Assembly (NCBI GenBank): GCA_002683685.1
Contig: NYTV01000107.1
Location: 1 to 42,244, forward strand
From: Paracoccaceae bacterium
GTDB taxonomy: Bacteria; Pseudomonadota; Alphaproteobacteria; Rhodobacterales; Rhodobacteraceae
DNA length: 42,244 nt
Reading direction: 5' to 3'
The notes beneath the pieces were generated by a model, which was not told the origin of the DNA, did no database searches, and worked only from the letters and a program-made list of their open reading frames with translations. How positions within the stretch are numbered: the first letter of the stretch is position 1; each line of letters begins with the position of its first letter. The position numbers and the translations under genes were made by a program. Below are positions 1 to 7,992 of the stretch, piece after piece.

Positions 1-1206
1 GTTGTCATTGCATTAGCAATCTGTACTGATCCGGAGTTGATCATTGCCGATGAGCCCACAACAGCATTGGATGTTGCTGTGCAATCGCAGGTCCTAGACT
101 TGATCCAACAGTTGGCCAAGGAACGGCAAATTGCGTTTATGTTAATCACCCATGACATTGGCGTGATAGCCCAAGTGGCTGACCGCGTGACGGTCATGCG
201 CAAGGGGTGTGTGGTGGAAACAGGTGACACTGCGCAGGTCTTAGGCGCTCCCAAACATCCCTACACGCGCGCGCTGATGGATGCTGTGCCTCCATTGGAT
301 CAAAAAATAGATCGCTTCCGCGTTCCTGCCGCGGACGACACTGCGGTGATGCAGGGTGACACAGCAGAGCGCTGGTTGCTTGAAGGACAACAATACGGCC
401 TCACAGGGCTTGCCTTGGAAAATCTCACAGTGACGTTTACCGGGCAGCGCACATCCTTGTTCCGCAAACCATCCCACTATGTCGCTCTGGAAGATGTGAC
501 TCTGACCATTAGACCCGGTTCTATCATGGGGTTGGTAGGCGAGAGCGGGTCTGGAAAATCCACGCTGGCGAAAGCCATCACTGGCCTTGTGACACCCACA
601 TATGGGACGATGATATTGGGCGACACGGTGCTGCCATTCGGATCATCTCGGAGTCGGCACCATTCGTCGCGACAACTGGTTCAAATGGTGTTTCAAGATC
701 CCTACTCAAGTCTGAACCCTCGACACCGTATCGGAGATATTCTGACCGAACCATTACGGTTTTACGGTTTTGTCAAAGACCCAGCCGAGCGCACGAGTTT
801 GGCGGCCTCCATGTTATCACTCGTGGGGATGCAGCCAGACGCTATCATCAAATACCCGCACCAATTCTCGGGTGGCCAACGTCAGCGCATTGCGGTGGCA
901 CGGGCGTTACTCGCGCGGCCACGGTTCTTGATCTGTGACGAGCCGACGTCGGCTCTGGATGTGTCGATTCAGGCTGAAATCTTGAACTTGCTCAAAGAAC
1001 TACAAGCAAGGTTTGGACTAACCATCCTGTTTATCAGCCACAATCTTGCTGTGGTGCGTCAAATGGCAGATGACACGGCCGTTTTACGCAACGGCAAGAT
1101 CCAAGAGGTCAATACGACCGAGGTAGTCTATCAGAGTCCACAAGCCAAATATACAAAATCACTACTGGCACAAACGCCTGTGATGCCAAAATCTTGGAGA
1201 CACTAG
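1..1206 (+). CDS. Dipeptide/oligopeptide ABC transporter, tandem ATP-binding protein (5' end cut by window)
   Basis: Cytoplasmic ATPase that powers peptide (Dpp/Opp/Gsi-type) import. The reading frame is open from base 1, so the gene begins before the window. The first nucleotide-binding domain is entered just before its Walker B (LIIADEPTTALD) and H-loop (LITHD). A C-terminal oligopeptide-transporter extension with HPYTRAL follows. The second domain is complete: Walker A GLVGESGSGKST, Q-loop QDPYSSLNP, signature FSGGQRQRIAVARAL, Walker B FLICDEPTSALD and H-loop ISHN. Two fused domains in one chain match the GsiA/YejF layout, where one polypeptide replaces the DppD/DppF pair. A glutathione S-transferase follows after 4 bp and may be cotranscribed. 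A glutathione importer is therefore possible, but the substrate cannot be read from the ATPase. Confidence 0.9.
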   Translation, partial: VVIALAICTDPELIIADEPTTALDVAVQSQVLDLIQQLAKERQIAFMLITHDIGVIAQVADRVTVMRKGCVVETGDTAQVLGAPKHPYTRALMDAVPPLDQKIDRFRVPAADDTAVMQGDTAERWLLEGQQYGLTGLALENLTVTFTGQRTSLFRKPSHYVALEDVTLTIRPGSIMGLVGESGSGKSTLAKAITGLVTPTYGTMILGDTVLPFGSSRSRHHSSRQLVQMVFQDPYSSLNPRHRIGDILTEPLRFYGFVKDPAERTSLAASMLSLVGMQPDAIIKYPHQFSGGQRQRIAVARALLARPRFLICDEPTSALDVSIQAEILNLLKELQARFGLTILFISHNLAVVRQMADDTAVLRNGKIQEVNTTEVVYQSPQAKYTKSLLAQTPVMPKSWRH

Positions 1207-1210
1207 GCTC

Positions 1211-1831
1211 ATGATTACATTATACGGATATAACACCATAAATACTTTAAAGGTGCTGATGCTCTTGTGTGAAGCCGGGCTAAATTATGAATTCGAGCCC
1301 ATCAATATTCGCGCTGGAGAGCAACACTCTGCCAAATTTCGCGCCATAAACCCAGCCGGAAAGGTGCCTGTGATTTGGGATGGTGATATGCACCAAACAG
1401 AATCAAATTCGATCCTACTTAGCTTGGCGCAAAAAACAGGCTGGGGGCTGATTGAGGGCTCTTCGTTGAATGCGAAATTGATCACTTGGCTATTTTATCA
1501 GGCATCTACTCAAGGGCCATATTTCGGACAGATCGAATATTGGTCTAGACTGGCTAAGTCGCCCAATTCCGACGCGCTGGCCCAATACAGCGCTGTAGCA
1601 AATCGCTCGATTGAATATCTGAATGAACAATTAAACTCCCAAAAATATATCTGTGGGGATGCATATAGCATCGCCGACATCGCGCTGTTCCCTTGGCTGC
1701 GTGTACATAAACACCTTGGATTATCCATTGAGCACGCCGAAAATTTGTCGCGTTGGTGTGACTGTATTTTGGCAAGAGAAGCCACCCAAAAAGCCCTAAC
1801 ATTTTTTAATGACATACCATCACAGAAATAA
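1211..1831 (+). CDS. Glutathione S-transferase family protein
   Basis: 206 residues, normal for a bacterial cytosolic GST. The N-terminal thioredoxin-like domain (about 1-80) has the cis-proline region NPAGKVPVI and the glutathione-binding Glu-Ser pair in QTESNSIL. The C-terminal part is helical, with the usual GDAYSIADIALFPWL N-capping segment around residues 147-165. It resembles the YfcG/GstB-like group. It conjugates or reduces substrates with glutathione, but the physiological substrate is unknown. It starts 4 bp after the ABC ATPase and is probably the last gene of that operon. Downstream sequence becomes AT-rich and gene-poor. Confidence 0.85.
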   Translation: MITLYGYNTINTLKVLMLLCEAGLNYEFEPINIRAGEQHSAKFRAINPAGKVPVIWDGDMHQTESNSILLSLAQKTGWGLIEGSSLNAKLITWLFYQASTQGPYFGQIEYWSRLAKSPNSDALAQYSAVANRSIEYLNEQLNSQKYICGDAYSIADIALFPWLRVHKHLGLSIEHAENLSRWCDCILAREATQKALTFFNDIPSQK

Positions 1832-1919
1832 GTGTTTTAGACAAATAAGAACACACTTCCCGTTGCTTGGTGCCGTCAAACTAATGAGACTAACAATCGG
1901 ATTACTGGCTAAACCTGAA

Positions 1920-1988
1920 TCTATGCGCTTTATAAGTGACGCCATTCAGCGAGAGCAGCGGCACGGTTCAGCTTGAAATTCATGCGTG
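1920..1988 (-). pseudogene. Transposase 3'-end remnant, copy 1
   Basis: On the minus strand this 69-bp stretch reads as a peptide ending NFKLNRAAALAEWRHL followed by a stop. It is about 85-90% identical to 16177-16245, which reads NFKLNRAAALTDWRQLLSA and then stops. The differences mostly conserve the peptide, which points to a decayed coding sequence. The KLNRAAA-type C-terminus suggests an IS transposase, but I cannot assign a family. No upstream transposase body is visible. Confidence 0.45.
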
Positions 1989-2089
1989 AAACAATTGGTT
2001 CACCTCCGATATAATAGGACCGCTTTCGGGACCGTTTTTTAATTTTAATTGCAAAATAACCATCTGTAACTAAACTAAAATATACAAAA

Positions 2090-2113
2090 TTCGACGTCCT
2101 CTTCTGGGCACCA
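2090..2113 (+). other. Attachment-site-like tRNA 3'-end sequence (left)
   Basis: The sequence reads like the 3' end of a tRNA of the Leu type: a TTCGA T-loop, then TCCTCTTCTGGGCACCA. No tRNA body precedes it. The core GTCCTCTTCTGGGCACC recurs in the opposite orientation at 4256-4272 beside the integrase start. This fits an att core of a tRNA-targeting integrative element. One base more than a standard T-loop is present. The tRNA identity is inferred from the ACCA-ending acceptor strand. Confidence 0.4.
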
Positions 2114-2240
2114 CAATCCAATCCAAAGCATTGTAATACCTTACTAAACGATAATTTTTAGTGAGCCGTAGACCATGCTAGCAACCAAATCTAATAGCTG
2201 CACGGTTCAAAAGAGCAGCGTTTGATATTTCTCTCGTAGG
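2096..2240 (+). repeat. Long inverted repeat, left arm (att core plus integrase 5' end)
   Basis: 145 bp that align, as reverse complement, with 4127-4272 at roughly 90% identity and one 1-bp gap. The arm contains the att-like core, an AT-rich leader and the first codons of an integrase gene from ATG at 2174. It looks like a duplicated, inverted integrase end of an integrative element. The arms enclose the membrane-protein gene and the decayed integrase. Confidence 0.85.
2174..2240 (+). pseudogene. Integrase N-terminal fragment (duplicate)
   Basis: The plus-strand reading MLATKSNSCTVQKSSV, stop, YFSRR matches the first residues of the integrase at 4192 (MLATKSNSYTFQKSGVWYFSRR). The Trp codon of the intact copy is TGA here. 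Homology ends at about 2240, so only some 22 codons survive. Confidence 0.75.
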
Positions 2241-2284
2241 TTTCCCATTTGGTCATTGTGTTAAGCAGGAAAAATCGCTCTCAA

Positions 2285-2932
2285 CTAAGATAAAAGTAGC
2301 GACTTAATTTTCGTCAAAAGCCAACCAAAAAAATAAAACCCAAGCCCAGTTAGTGTGGTTGTAGCATAAAAGCTAAGCCGTTCCATAAATACCATGTTGT
2401 TCAAAAATGGGTAAGGAAGCCCACTAGTCACAGAACCCTCAGGTGTAAAATTCAGTGGTGCAGTCACGGCCTCCGTCCACAATACATAAAGTAAGCACAT
2501 CCCCACAATAGCTAACGCACCGTTTCTAATCTGTTGGAACGACCTGTTAAAAAAAAGTGCATCAAAAATGATTAATAATGGCCCAAGTGCATGTAAGTAA
2601 TATTCCTGAAACCAGACGATTGAGCCTGAATAATTCACTAAACTGGGATCGATAAAATATAGCTTCCAATACAAGAAAACAACCATAGCATTCAGAACGG
2701 CTACAGCGGAAACAAACGCATGATAAGTTTCAGGCAAATTATTGCGTTTTGACCTGTATAACAGATAGCTAGATACCATCGCTCCTGTTAAGCCCCAGAT
2801 TGTTAAATAACGAAATTGAATTCCAAAATTTTCATAATTGGCAGCCATGAATTGGTATACAAAGTAACCCACTGAAAGCAGAAGACAGACAAGCCTATAG
2901 CGCAGAATAAAATTAGAACTTAAGTTTAGCAT
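2285..2932 (-). CDS. Polytopic membrane protein, Pr6Pr / FAR-17a-AIG1-like
   Basis: 215 residues with about six hydrophobic segments, so an inner-membrane protein. Start at ATG 2932 is preferred over the upstream TTG (2953) because AGAGGT sits 6 bp before it. Recognisable features are a His after an aromatic patch (EYYLHALGPLLIIFDALF) and a GLPYPFLN motif before the last helix. These resemble the Pr6Pr and AIG1/FAR-17a membrane families, whose bacterial role is not well defined. No catalytic function is claimed. It lies alone between the arms of the 145-bp inverted repeat, so it is probably cargo of the decayed element. Its composition is AT-richer than the operons to its right. Confidence 0.5.
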   Translation of the reverse strand: MLNLSSNFILRYRLVCLLLSVGYFVYQFMAANYENFGIQFRYLTIWGLTGAMVSSYLLYRSKRNNLPETYHAFVSAVAVLNAMVVFLYWKLYFIDPSLVNYSGSIVWFQEYYLHALGPLLIIFDALFFNRSFQQIRNGALAIVGMCLLYVLWTEAVTAPLNFTPEGSVTSGLPYPFLNNMVFMERLSFYATTTLTGLGFYFFGWLLTKIKSLLLS

Positions 2933-3038
2933 TAAAGGACCTCTGAAAAGCAACTTGTTTTCTCGCTAATGGTTAACATCTTCCTTTGGCTACACAACCG
3001 TAAGCAAAAATGAAACTAATCACTGCAACAAAGCCACA

Positions 3039-4192
3039 TTAAACCTTATCAATATGTAATTTCAGTAAACAGGTAGGGTAGCCGAACCCATAACTATTCC
3101 CCACACCCGGCGTTAGCCAACCACAAATCTGATCAATGACATCGCTAGGGCATTCTGCGGCCCTAAGTCTATCCCGCATGGAATGCCTGAAGCTATGAAT
3201 GGTGTAGCCTCGTCCAATCTTTGTCTTCAGCCACTTATTCAAAGCAGCACTTGCTGAGTTAGCGTTGGTACGTTGACCATCGTTGTAGTTGGGAAATGCA
3301 AACTCACTGCCATCAGGCTTTTCTAGGATGCGCTCTGCTGCCCACTTAGCTGAACCAACCAGCGGGATTAATCTAGCACTGCTTGCTGTCTTCAGGGATC
3401 GCCAGGGATGAGGCCTGATGTTCACGCAGCGGACACCATCTTGCTCAATAAAGTCAGACCATAGCAGTCCAACGCCTTCGGCTAAACGCATCCCTGTGTC
3501 AGCAATCAGCGCTATCAGCCATCGTTTCTCATCATCAGTCTTATAGCACTCCTCTTGAACCTTCTTGATGCCCTCAGGCGTTAGGGGAGCCGTTTCTTTA
3601 CCCCAACGCTGTGATCAAAATAGACGTTTGAGAATGGGTTGACGAATGCTAGTCCAAACTCACTCAATGCCAAGTTTAGAACGGTACTAAGAGTACCAAA
3701 TATCCTAGCCACAGAAGCCCCATTTAAACCCTTAGCAAACAGGTAATCACGGAACTTTGTGGCATCAGACCGAGCATAATTATGGAGGTCTTTCATCCCA
3801 CAGCAATCAATCAGATAAACGCAGGAACACCTAACTGCTACCTCAAATGTTGCAGGACGATGATTGCCCTTTAATCACAAGTACACGGCCACGGAGGCCT
3901 TAAGTGAAAGGTCATCTTTTGACGTATCAATGGTATCAGCTTCAACTGCGCCAGCGAGTAGATGCTTGCCTGGTAAATCATCAGAAGAGATTTTCAAAAT
4001 ATGCCAGTGCCGATCTAACTTAGCGGCATCACCCATAGCCCTAACACGGGCATCCCTGATGGATTTCGTCCTAAGCGAGTAAGCAATCCTACCAGTTCTG
4101 TAATGCTGACGTAAATCAGCGAGAATCCTACGAGAGAAATACCAAACGCCGCTCTTTTGAAACGTGTAGCTATTAGATTTGGTTGCCAGCAT
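3039..4192 (-). pseudogene. Tyrosine recombinase (phage/island-type integrase), disrupted
   Basis: Reading leftward from ATG 4192, the N-terminal part (MLATKSNSYTFQKSGVWYFSRR) carries the FxKxGxWYF-like pattern of island integrases. The frame meets a TGA at 3875-3877 and then continues in the same frame through the core-binding region to about 3600. There a frameshift moves it to the frame that holds the catalytic domain. That domain keeps the full active-site set: Arg in DTGMRLAEG, Lys in SLKTASSARLIPL, HSFR, Trp in CGWLTPG and Tyr in NSYGFGY. The lesions look recent because every catalytic residue survives. Site-specific integration by an intact protein is no longer expected from this copy. 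It faces the att-like core at 4256-4272. Confidence 0.85.
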
Positions 4193-4272
4193 GGTCTACG
4201 GCCCACTAAAAATTATCGTTTAATAATTTATTACAATACTTTGGCTTGAATTTGCGGTGCCCAGAAGAGGAC
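4127..4272 (-). repeat. Long inverted repeat, right arm (att core plus integrase 5' end)
   Basis: Reverse-complement partner of 2096-2240. It spans the first 22 codons of the disrupted integrase, its leader and the att-like core at 4256-4272. Differences from the left arm are scattered substitutions and one 1-bp gap, so the duplication is not brand new. Confidence 0.85.
4256..4272 (-). other. Attachment-site-like tRNA 3'-end sequence (right)
   Basis: On the minus strand this reads GTCCTCTTCTGGGCACC, the same 17-bp core as in the left site. It lies 64 bp upstream of the integrase start, where an attachment core would be expected for a tRNA-integrating element. The flanking sequence does not form a tRNA. 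Confidence 0.4.
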
Positions 4273-4506
4273 ACTGGTTCCGTAAGACGGCATCAGTCAA
4301 CACAGCGACATCAACGATAACAATAGCTTAATTCTGGTCACCTTAGGCTGTCTAGGGCACTTTTGGCGGCCTCTGTGGTGGCCTTAGACAAATGGGGTCC
4401 CATAGATGGCAAATGAGGCCCAGGGGGCTTTTGGTTATCTTTGGTTTCACCAAAAGGGGACTAAAGGGACTGTTGGTGTTCTTATGGTTGACCATTGGTT
4501 AACGAT

Positions 4507-4611
4507 TGCGTCTGTGCGCTTGTTGCGCATGAGTTTTCTATAGACTTCATTGGTGGAATTAAGCTGTCTTAGAGTTACTGAAAGTACATGCGCAACGGAC
4601 GCACAGACGCA
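4507..4611. repeat. 25-bp inverted repeat pair enclosing 55 bp
   Basis: The left arm 4507-4531 and the reverse complement of the right arm 4587-4611 match at 23 of 25 positions (tgcgtctgtgcg...gttgcgcatg). The 55-bp interior has no ORF. It could be a MITE-like non-autonomous element, or a structured site of the decayed integrative element. No clear target-site duplication is seen. Otherwise 4273-4983 holds no gene I can support. Confidence 0.7.
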
Positions 4612-4642
4612 TTTCTCGGGATTTAGGGACGAGAAGCGAATA

Positions 4643-4661
4643 GTTAAACTTTAAGTTTAAC
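4643..4661. promoter_or_regulatory. Perfect 9-bp inverted repeat, possible operator
   Basis: GTTAAACTT-T-AAGTTTAAC is a perfect palindrome around one central base, in the gene-poor stretch before the EamA permease. It has the size and symmetry of a repressor operator. No promoter or regulator can be tied to it. Confidence 0.3.
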
Positions 4662-4983
4662 GGTCAGCACCACCGCCGGACGGATGATCTCTAGGCTCGT
4701 TTTAAAGTACCTGAATGGGGGGTGTTTTGTCATACAGCGAGGCTACGAAACAGCCCGCCCCGTCTCAAGTTAGTTTTGTCTGACAATACCACCAAAAGCC
4801 AAAAGCCCTATGGAGCACAGCTCGATTGTGCGCTGACAATCAACATGGACCAATCAGATTAGGCTGATTAGAAGCCAGTTTACTCAGACGATACCTTGTT
4901 TTAGTGTTGACGTACACCTCAAGAGCCTTTCATTAGGCGTCTGAACACTTCCAACCGTACAACCCAAACCCTGAAAGTTTCTT

Positions 4984-5877
4984 GTGAATAAAACTTTACA
5001 AAGTCATGCCGCAATGCTTTGTTTTTCAGTATTAATCTCTGGATCTTTTTCTTTTGGGTCAATGATTGCGAATGATATTTCTCCAATTGCATTAACGGCA
5101 GTACGTTTTGGGTTGGCAGCATGTATTATCGGGCTAGTTGCGTATTTTTCAGGAAAAATCACCAAAAGCGCTATGCAATCTTCTTGGCGTTATTTTATTC
5201 TTGGGGGTACATTTAGCCTTTATTTCGTCTTGATGTTTGAAGGCCTGAGAAGCGCCACCCCAATTTCTGCAGCTGCAGTGTTTACTCTGATGCCAGCCAT
5301 GTCCAGTTTCCTAGGATTTATTATTTTAAAACAGAAAATTAGTTTATATGGCCTGGTAGCGATTATTATTGGAACCATTGGCTCTTTATGGGTTGTTTTT
5401 CGAGCAGACATACTTGCTTTAGTCGTATTTAGGGTTGGCACAGGAGAACTAATTTATTTTCTTGGATGCATCGCGCATGCATTTTTACCAATCCTTTTTC
5501 GCCAATTGAACCGTGGCGAGAACGCCATCATGGTTACTTATGGAATGTTGGTAAGCGGTACAGTGATACTTAGCGTGTACGGTGCGGGAGAAATTTTGCA
5601 AACTAACTGGAAAGGGTTAACGTTTTTGGTCTGGGGAACGATTGTTTATCTTGCAGTGTTCGCAACGTCGCTCTCATTTCTATGCATGCAATTTGCATCA
5701 ATTCATCTGCCTGCAACTAATGTCATGGCCTACACTTATTTGACCCCAATTTGGGTGCTGGTCTTAGAAAGAATTTTGCAACATGAGACCCCACCAATTT
5801 GGATCAGCGGCGGTGTAATCTTATCAATAGTTTCAGTTATAATCCTTTTATGCACATCCCTAAAATCTCATAACTAA
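4984..5877 (+). CDS. EamA/DMT-family inner-membrane transporter
   Basis: 297 residues with ten hydrophobic segments arranged as two EamA repeats, the usual architecture of drug/metabolite transporters (RhaT/YdcZ-type). The first repeat begins near SFSFGSMIANDISPIALTAVRFGLA. The second contains the typical AFLPILFRQLN and MAYTYLTPIWVLVLER segments. Translation starts at GTG 4984; the ribosome-binding site is weak. Members export amino acids, purines or other metabolites, but the substrate cannot be inferred here. It stands alone, AT-rich, between the decayed element and the pyrimidine locus, and may be horizontally acquired. Confidence 0.85.
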   Translation: MNKTLQSHAAMLCFSVLISGSFSFGSMIANDISPIALTAVRFGLAACIIGLVAYFSGKITKSAMQSSWRYFILGGTFSLYFVLMFEGLRSATPISAAAVFTLMPAMSSFLGFIILKQKISLYGLVAIIIGTIGSLWVVFRADILALVVFRVGTGELIYFLGCIAHAFLPILFRQLNRGENAIMVTYGMLVSGTVILSVYGAGEILQTNWKGLTFLVWGTIVYLAVFATSLSFLCMQFASIHLPATNVMAYTYLTPIWVLVLERILQHETPPIWISGGVILSIVSVIILLCTSLKSHN

Positions 5878-5913
5878 ATTATTAAATTTTATAAGCATCT
5901 ATTTTTTGGCAAA

Positions 5914-5982
5914 TTAATCGATCATTGTGACTATTTTTAAGAAAGTGGACTTGCCACGCCCGCTTTCGCCCACCACGTAAAG
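5914..5982 (-). pseudogene. ABC-transporter ATPase Walker A fragment
   Basis: The minus strand encodes LYVVGESGRGKSTFLKIVTMID and then a stop. This is a P-loop (GESGxGKST) with the flanks of an oligopeptide-type ABC ATPase. No further ATPase homology is visible on either side, so only about 22 codons remain. It may derive from a lost peptide transporter gene. Confidence 0.6.
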
Positions 5983-6047
5983 GGATTAGCCAAAATAGAC
6001 TTTCAATTAGTCTTCTGCACTGTCATGTCTTCAAAGTTTACTCAAAA

Positions 6048-6082
6048 TTAAAAAAAACGCCCCACATTACGCAGGGCGTTTT
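6048..6082 (-). terminator. Rho-independent terminator of the pyrimidine uptake/catabolism operon
   Basis: AAAACGCCC and GGGCGTTTT form a stem around an 11-nt loop. On the minus strand the stem is followed by eight T residues. It lies about 25 bp past the stop of the substrate-binding protein gene, the last gene of the leftward operon. Confidence 0.85.
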
Positions 6083-6105
6083 AAATTTTAATGTAGCAAT
6101 TGTTA

Positions 6106-7101
6106 CTACTTCAAAGCTGCATCTGAAATCATATGTGTCCAGGCACCTTCAGGCACCGCAGAAATAACCGGATCAGATCCACCAGACAACAAGGTCGCAA
6201 CCGTACGATCAAAATCAGCCACATCCAACGCACCGTTGGAACCGGCTGTGAGTTTGGCAATTTCGCCCATCATACGAATTTGAGCGGCTTCATTCTGTGC
6301 ACCTGTTTCGTCATTATCAAGAATAATTCCAGCAGCTTCTTCGGCGTTGGCTTCGGCATATTTCCAGCCCTCCATAGACGCGCGCACGAAACGCACCATT
6401 TTGTCTACGAAGACCGGATCATTTAGGTTCTCTTCAAGTACGTAGATACCATCTTCAAGTGTCGCCACACCTTGTTCTTCGTATTTGAAGGTCACCAACT
6501 CATCTGGGTTCACCCCAGCATCAATAACCTGGCCGTATTCATTATACGTCATGGTTGAGATACAATCTGCTTCACGATTCAAAAGTGGATCAACATTGAA
6601 GCCTTGCTTCAGAACAGTGACACCATCAGCACCGCCCTCGGTTGGAATGCCCACTTGGCTCATCCAGCTTAGGAACGGATATTCGTTGCCAAAGAACCAA
6701 ACGCCAATGGTCTTGCCACGAAAGTCTTCCACCTTGGTGATGCCAGTGTCTTTCCAACATGTTAACATCAAGCCAGATTTTTTGAATGGCTGCGCAATGT
6801 TCACTACCGGCAGACCTTTTTCACGTGCCGCCAAGGCGGAGGGCATCCAGTTCAACATCGCATCCGCGCCGCCACCCGCGAGAACCTGTGGAGGGGCAAT
6901 ATCCGGCCCCCCCGCCAATATCGTCACATCCAGACCTTCGGCCTCATAAAACCCTTTGTCCAAGGCCACATAGTAGCCTGCAAATTGTGCTTGCGTAACC
7001 CACTGCAATTGCAATGAAACGGAGTTCGCATGACCGTCTGCAATGGCAGACGTGCCTCCTAGCCCCGCTGCGATAGCGGCTGCAATAATCGTCTTTTTCA
7101 T
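6106..7101 (-). CDS. ABC transporter substrate-binding protein, NMT1/THI5-like (probable pyrimidine-derivative uptake)
   Basis: 331 residues with a cleavable Sec signal (MKKTIIAAAIAAGLGGTSAIADG, cut near ADG), so periplasmic. The mature protein begins VSLQLQWVTQAQFAGYYVALDKGFYEAEGLDV, typical of NMT1/THI5-like solute receptors. The AGGAGG site before ATG 7101 is strong. It is the sixth and last gene of a leftward operon with two permeases, an ATPase, dihydropyrimidinase and an M20 amidohydrolase. A ligand in pyrimidine degradation (uracil, thymine or a dihydropyrimidine/hydantoin) is therefore more likely than the thiamine precursor implied by the family name. That assignment is inference from context. 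Confidence 0.85.
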   Translation of the reverse strand: MKKTIIAAAIAAGLGGTSAIADGHANSVSLQLQWVTQAQFAGYYVALDKGFYEAEGLDVTILAGGPDIAPPQVLAGGGADAMLNWMPSALAAREKGLPVVNIAQPFKKSGLMLTCWKDTGITKVEDFRGKTIGVWFFGNEYPFLSWMSQVGIPTEGGADGVTVLKQGFNVDPLLNREADCISTMTYNEYGQVIDAGVNPDELVTFKYEEQGVATLEDGIYVLEENLNDPVFVDKMVRFVRASMEGWKYAEANAEEAAGIILDNDETGAQNEAAQIRMMGEIAKLTAGSNGALDVADFDRTVATLLSGGSDPVISAVPEGAWTHMISDAALK

Positions 7102-7149
7102 CGTTTAGACCTCCTAGTCTGTGGTTTTGCTGCAATCTTCATAGGACTG

Positions 7150-7992
7150 TCAGCGTTGTGATGGGTGCCAAAAGGTAACGCCCTTTTCGAGTAATGTCAC
7201 AATACCGTAAAATGCGGTCCCCGCGATTGCGGCAATGACGATCTCAGCCCAAACCATATCAAGGGCGAGTTGGCCAAAGCTGGTGGAAATGCGAAATCCC
7301 ATTCCAACGGTTGGGGAGCCAAAGAACTCTGCAACGATCGCGCCGATCAGAGATAATGTTGTAGCGACCTTCAAGCCATTAAAAATAAATGGCATCGCAG
7401 CTGGAAGGCGCAGTTTGAGCAGGGTGGGCCAATAGCCAGCCCCATAAGTGCGCATGAGGTCACGCTGCATCGATGTCGTATCGCGCATCCCCGCGACGAC
7501 GTTAACCAAGATGGGAAAGAACACCATAACAGCCACGACAGCCGCCTTAGATTCCCAGTTACTTCCGAACCATTTAACGAAAATCGGGGCTATCCCAACG
7601 ATGGGCAAAGCGGCCATAAAGCTCCCAACAGGCAGGACACCGCTTGTTAAAAACTTGGAGCGATCCGCAAGTACGGCGATGGCAAAGGCTGCCAAGCCAC
7701 CGAGAATATATCCCGTCAACGCCCCCTTAATGATGGTTTGGACGAAGTCTGCCCACAACCGTGGCATTTCAATCGCCATCCGCAAGACGATGTCAGAGGG
7801 ACGCGGCAAAAACACAGGGTTTACTTCAAAGCCTATGACAAAGCACTCCCACATAAGCAAAACGGTCAGCCCAAAAATGAGCGGAATTGCAAGATTCATC
7901 GCCCGATAGTCCGACCACTTACTGTTTGCCAGATATAAATTCACCAACCACCCCAGAACCCAGATTGCAAATCCAGCGATTACATACATCAT
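7150..7992 (-). CDS. ABC transporter permease, SsuC/TauC/ThiX type
   Basis: 280-residue inner-membrane permease with six or seven hydrophobic segments. It has the family's EAA-like cytoplasmic loop, read as YGAGYWPTLLKLRLPAAMPFIFNGLK around residues 185-210. Its ATG overlaps the stop of the preceding permease by 4 bp (ATGA), indicating translational coupling. The two different permeases probably form a heterodimeric channel with the ATPase encoded upstream. Confidence 0.9.
   Translation of the reverse strand: MMYVIAGFAIWVLGWLVNLYLANSKWSDYRAMNLAIPLIFGLTVLLMWECFVIGFEVNPVFLPRPSDIVLRMAIEMPRLWADFVQTIIKGALTGYILGGLAAFAIAVLADRSKFLTSGVLPVGSFMAALPIVGIAPIFVKWFGSNWESKAAVVAVMVFFPILVNVVAGMRDTTSMQRDLMRTYGAGYWPTLLKLRLPAAMPFIFNGLKVATTLSLIGAIVAEFFGSPTVGMGFRISTSFGQLALDMVWAEIVIAAIAGTAFYGIVTLLEKGVTFWHPSQR

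Noticed and set aside
4919..5122. A short minus-strand frame overlapping the EamA start
   Set aside because: It overlaps the EamA gene antisense and has no recognisable motif.
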